NCBI GenBank assembly: GCA_964346145.1
Contig: CAYFTL010000059.1
Span: 1 to 7,832, forward strand
Direction of reading: 5' to 3'
DNA length: 7,832 nt
DNA from: CAYFTL01 sp964346145
GTDB taxonomy: Bacteria; Bacillota; Clostridia; Christensenellales; Aristaeellaceae
Positions 6,531 to 7,832 of the stretch are shown one piece after another. A program made the translations under genes and the position numbers. Position 1 is the stretch's first letter, and each line of letters begins with the position of its first letter. The notes beneath the pieces are model-generated. The model saw only the letters and a list, made by a program, of their open reading frames with translations. It made no database searches and was not told the DNA's origin.

Positions 6531-6559
6531 ATTATACACATTCGCTCACCATTAATCCA
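6531..6559 (-). promoter_or_regulatory. Probable promoter of the minus-strand polysaccharide operon
   Basis: A perfect -10 hexamer TATAAT reads on the minus strand at 6536-6531, with TG four bases upstream. The -35 region at 17-base spacing is weak (TGGATT, about 6559-6554). Transcription would begin near 6524 and leave a ~60-base leader before glf. No other good promoter was seen before the two intact downstream genes, so they may depend on this one by read-through across the damaged region. Confidence 0.35.
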
Positions 6560-6888
6560 TTACGAGCGTGTAAAACATGACCATGCACTGTTTTTTGTAT
6601 TTATTGATAATACATCTGAGCTATTCTCGCAAAACCGGACAGTATTTTGGTAATAAAAATGAATGAAATATTCAAATTCGCTCATTTTTTGCTGATCATA
6701 GATTAAGCAGATAGAGGTTAGTTTTTAAGTGAGGCGAAAAATTGATCAGGAGCAGTTCATCCAAGAGCCGAGTGAGTCTGAGGGAGTTGTAAAAAGCCTC
6801 AATGTAGGCAAAACAGAGGACTAGGAGTGGGCTTGTGCTCTTAAAATAGGTTAAATGCACCATCTCATATTTTAAACAGGAGAAGGGG
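6537..6888. other. Intergenic stretch with no recognisable gene
   Basis: About 350 bases separate the leftward operon from the IS fragment. The only coding hint is a 31-codon frame on the plus strand from GTG 6729 to TAG 6822-6824 (starting VRRKIDQEQFIQEPSESEG). It has no clear ribosome binding site and no family I recognise; it might be a relic of an earlier insertion. A 9-base word, ATTCGCTCA, occurs at 6540-6548 and again at 6676-6684, both times just upstream of AT-rich promoter-like sequence when read on the minus strand. Confidence 0.5.
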
Positions 6889-7306
6889 TAGTGTCCCCAA
6901 AATTGTGTAAACCTCCAAAGTCGGGCAAAATAAAAAAATTGGAGGTAATGCTATGTCCAGAAAAAAGCGAGGAACCCCAAAACTACGCGCGATGATGGAG
7001 CAATTTGGAGTAAAGACGTTGGATGATATCCACGCGTTTGTCGAAATGCTGACCGCAGAGACGCTTCAGACGGCCTTAGATGCGGAGCTTGAGAATGAGC
7101 TTGGCTACTCCAAGTATGATTACGAGAACAAAGAAACCGATAACAGCCGCAACGGCTATTCTTCGAAAACAGTACAGGGCAGCTTTGGAGAAGTAGAAAT
7201 TGATGTACCACGAGACCAAAATGGTGGATTTGAGCCTCATTTGGTAAAGAAACATCAAACAGACGTTTCAGCGATAGAAGATAAAGTAATCTTCCTGTAT
7301 TCACAG
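6889..7306 (+). mobile_element. Left part of an IS256-family insertion sequence, truncated
   Basis: The element seems to begin at about 6889-6891 with GTGTCCCCAAAATTGTGTAA, a G/C-rich tip followed by AT-rich sequence as in terminal repeats of Clostridia IS256-type elements (the family match is recalled, not computed). It holds the start of the transposase and ends abruptly near 7307, where the protein leaves the family consensus. No matching right end (the reverse complement of the left tip) was found in the window, and no target duplication can be assigned. The fragment cannot move by itself. It marks the border between the polysaccharide locus and conjugative-element DNA. Confidence 0.65.
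6911..6946 (+). promoter_or_regulatory. Hairpin able to hide the transposase ribosome binding site
   Basis: ACCTCCAA (6911-6918) is a perfect 8-base complement of TTGGAGGT (6939-6946), separated by 20 bases. The right arm contains GGAGG (6941-6945), the ribosome binding site seven bases before the transposase ATG at 6953. A transcript entering from outside the element would fold this hairpin and block translation, whereas one starting inside the loop would not carry the left arm. This resembles the protection against read-through expression known in IS10 and IS50. Confidence 0.55.
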
Positions 7307-7327
7307 GTCATATTTAAGGCGCAGTGA
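6953..7327 (+). pseudogene. IS256-family (Mutator-type) transposase, N-terminal fragment
   Basis: A 124-codon frame from ATG 6953 encodes the N-terminal DNA-binding part of an IS256-family DDE transposase. Recognisable parts are AELENELGYSKYDY (family consensus AExxExLGYxxY), NSRNGYSSKTV (family RNGYxxKxV), GEVEIDVPRDQNGGFEP and AIEDKVIFLYSQ. Full proteins are about 400 residues with the three catalytic acids beginning near residue 165, so all catalytic residues are missing. Residues 1-118 fit the family; the last six (VIFKAQ) come from the DNA joined at about 7307, and the TGA is at 7325-7327. A ribosome binding site, GGAGG, lies at 6941-6945. The remaining fragment could at most bind the element ends. 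Confidence 0.87.
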
Positions 7328-7359
7328 AAGCCTGTAACCCCTATGGTTACAGGCTTTTT
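7327..7359 (+). terminator. Strong Rho-independent terminator
   Basis: A perfect 13-base-pair stem, AAAGCCTGTAACC (7327-7339) with GGTTACAGGCTTT (7345-7357), closes a five-base loop and runs into a T-tract (7355-7359). On the plus strand it follows the stop of the transposase fragment, but it probably belonged to a conjugative-element gene whose body was lost at the 7307 junction. The A-run at the left arm gives weak bidirectional potential. Confidence 0.85.
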
Positions 7360-7413
7360 GATTGGTACGAGTGGCGATATAGGACTTTTCGGTAAAGCAC
7401 ACTATAACAACGT

Positions 7414-7450
7414 TTTACAGGTAGCCAATAGACAATTATCCCTCTGTAAA
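7414..7450 (+). promoter_or_regulatory. Possible leader hairpin upstream of the second terminator
   Basis: TTTACAG (7414-7420) pairs with CTGTAAA (7444-7450) around a 23-base loop. It lies just before the terminator at 7470 and the gene at 7533, so it may form part of a regulated leader. A TATAAC at 7403-7408 could be a -10 box, but the -35 region is poor. This rests on pairing alone. Confidence 0.3.
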
Positions 7451-7469
7451 TTAATAATAAAGAATTTGC

Positions 7470-7502
7470 GCCGTAGGTTTTTGTAATCTACGGCTCTTTT
7501 TT
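7470..7502 (+). terminator. Rho-independent terminator or attenuator in the leader of the HTH gene
   Basis: GCCGTAG (7470-7476) pairs with CTACGGC (7488-7494); a G-T and two T-A pairs can extend the stem inward to leave a short T-rich loop. A run of six T follows (7497-7502). It ends 30 bases before the ATG at 7533 and about 10 bases before that gene's ribosome binding site. It either ends an upstream transcript or, if the promoter is nearer 7403, attenuates the gene. Confidence 0.75.
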
Positions 7503-7532
7503 GTGCCATTTTCAAGAAAGGGGTGTTTTCAC

Positions 7533-7832
7533 ATGGCAGTTTTCCGAGTAGAGAAAACACAAAACTATACCGTAATGAGTAACCACCATTTACGCAATAA
7601 AAACTTATCATTAAAAGCAAAAGGGCTTTTGTCACAAATGTTATCTCTGCCCGATGAGTGGGACTTTACACTGTCCGGGCTTGCCCATATCAACCGAGAG
7701 AAGATAGACGCTATCCGTACAGCCGTGCAGGAGCTTGAAACCGCCGGATATATTATGCGCCTGCGGGAGCGGGATAATAAAGGGCGATTGACCTGCACCC
7801 CGAAAGTAGTGCCAATTTTATGTAGAGACTGT
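7533..7832 (+). CDS. Helix-turn-helix replication-initiator-like protein of conjugative elements, 5' part
   Basis: The frame opens at ATG 7533 and is still open at the window edge after 100 codons. It begins MAVFRVEKTQNYTVMSNHHL and contains LSLKAKGLLSQMLSLPDEW, LSGLAHINREKIDAIRTAV and LETAGYIMRLRERDNKGR. This is the winged-helix N-terminal domain of a family common in Bacillota integrative conjugative elements (RepA_N/DUF6017-like; recalled, not searched), thought to bind DNA in replication or its control. AAAGGGG (7517-7523) is nine bases upstream. Family members usually continue after KGR with an EYxIYE-like strand and a long Pro/Asp-rich linker. Here the sequence after about residue 90 (LTCTPKVVPILCRDC) departs from that pattern, so the gene may be interrupted near 7800. 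Confidence 0.8.
   Translation, partial: MAVFRVEKTQNYTVMSNHHLRNKNLSLKAKGLLSQMLSLPDEWDFTLSGLAHINREKIDAIRTAVQELETAGYIMRLRERDNKGRLTCTPKVVPILCRDC

Noticed and set aside
6729..6824. 31-codon GTG-started plus-strand frame in the intergenic region
   Set aside because: It looks protein-like but has no ribosome binding site and no recognised family, so it is only mentioned within the intergenic entry.
6951..7304. 117-codon minus-strand frame opposite the transposase
   Set aside because: Exact antisense of a recognised IS256-family transposase start; its residues show no domain.
7358..7381. TTGATT ... GATATA as a promoter after the terminator
   Set aside because: The spacer is only 12 bases, too short for a standard promoter.
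7565..7798. 77-codon minus-strand frame opposite the HTH gene
   Set aside because: Antisense to a clearly recognisable winged-helix gene with its own ribosome binding site.
1..7832. CRISPR arrays, tRNA or rRNA genes, riboswitches
   Set aside because: No regularly spaced repeats, no cloverleaf-like sequence and no rRNA signature were seen on either strand.

Overview
The window looks like part of a low-to-mid GC Gram-positive genome (Bacillota, most likely a gut-type Clostridia; this is inferred from gene families, not proven). It carries a cell-envelope polysaccharide locus on the minus strand and mobile-element DNA on the plus strand at the right end. Strong AGGAGG-type ribosome binding sites, TagF/TagD-type teichoic-acid enzymes, an IS256-family transposase and a helix-turn-helix gene of the kind carried by Bacillota conjugative elements all fit.

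Read in the direction of transcription (right to left), the locus starts with a promoter near 6531 and glf (UDP-galactopyranose mutase, 6462 to about 5365), which is nearly full length but broken by one stop codon and one frameshift. Next come gene stumps joined end to end: the last third of an ABC-2 polysaccharide export permease (about 5375-5100), the last ~28 codons of a glucose-1-phosphate cytidylyltransferase (rfbF, about 5088-5003), the first ~120 codons of a CDP-glucose 4,6-dehydratase (rfbG, 5006 to about 4640, several lesions), the tail of the export ATPase (about 4650-4441), and a short piece resembling the 3' end of a second glf (about 4440-4360).

Two large intact genes follow. The first (3203-4360) fuses a short-chain dehydrogenase/reductase to a TagD-type cytidylyltransferase. 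The second (182-3178, 998 residues) fuses a GlfT2-like galactofuranosyltransferase to a TagF-like CDP-polyol phosphotransferase. Together they suggest a compact route to a galactofuranan carrying glycerol-phosphate or a similar polyol phosphate: glf supplies UDP-Galf, the reductase-cytidylyltransferase makes the CDP-polyol, the double transferase uses both donors, and an ABC transporter exports the polymer. The glf and transporter genes are broken here, so either they are supplied elsewhere in the genome or the locus is dying.

From 6537 to 6888 there is no recognisable gene. From about 6889 to 7306 lies the left end of an IS256-family element, cut off before its catalytic core. It is joined to DNA with a strong terminator (7327-7359), a leader with a second terminator (7470-7502), and the start of a helix-turn-helix gene (7533 to the window edge) that resembles the replication-initiator-like gene of Bacillota conjugative elements.
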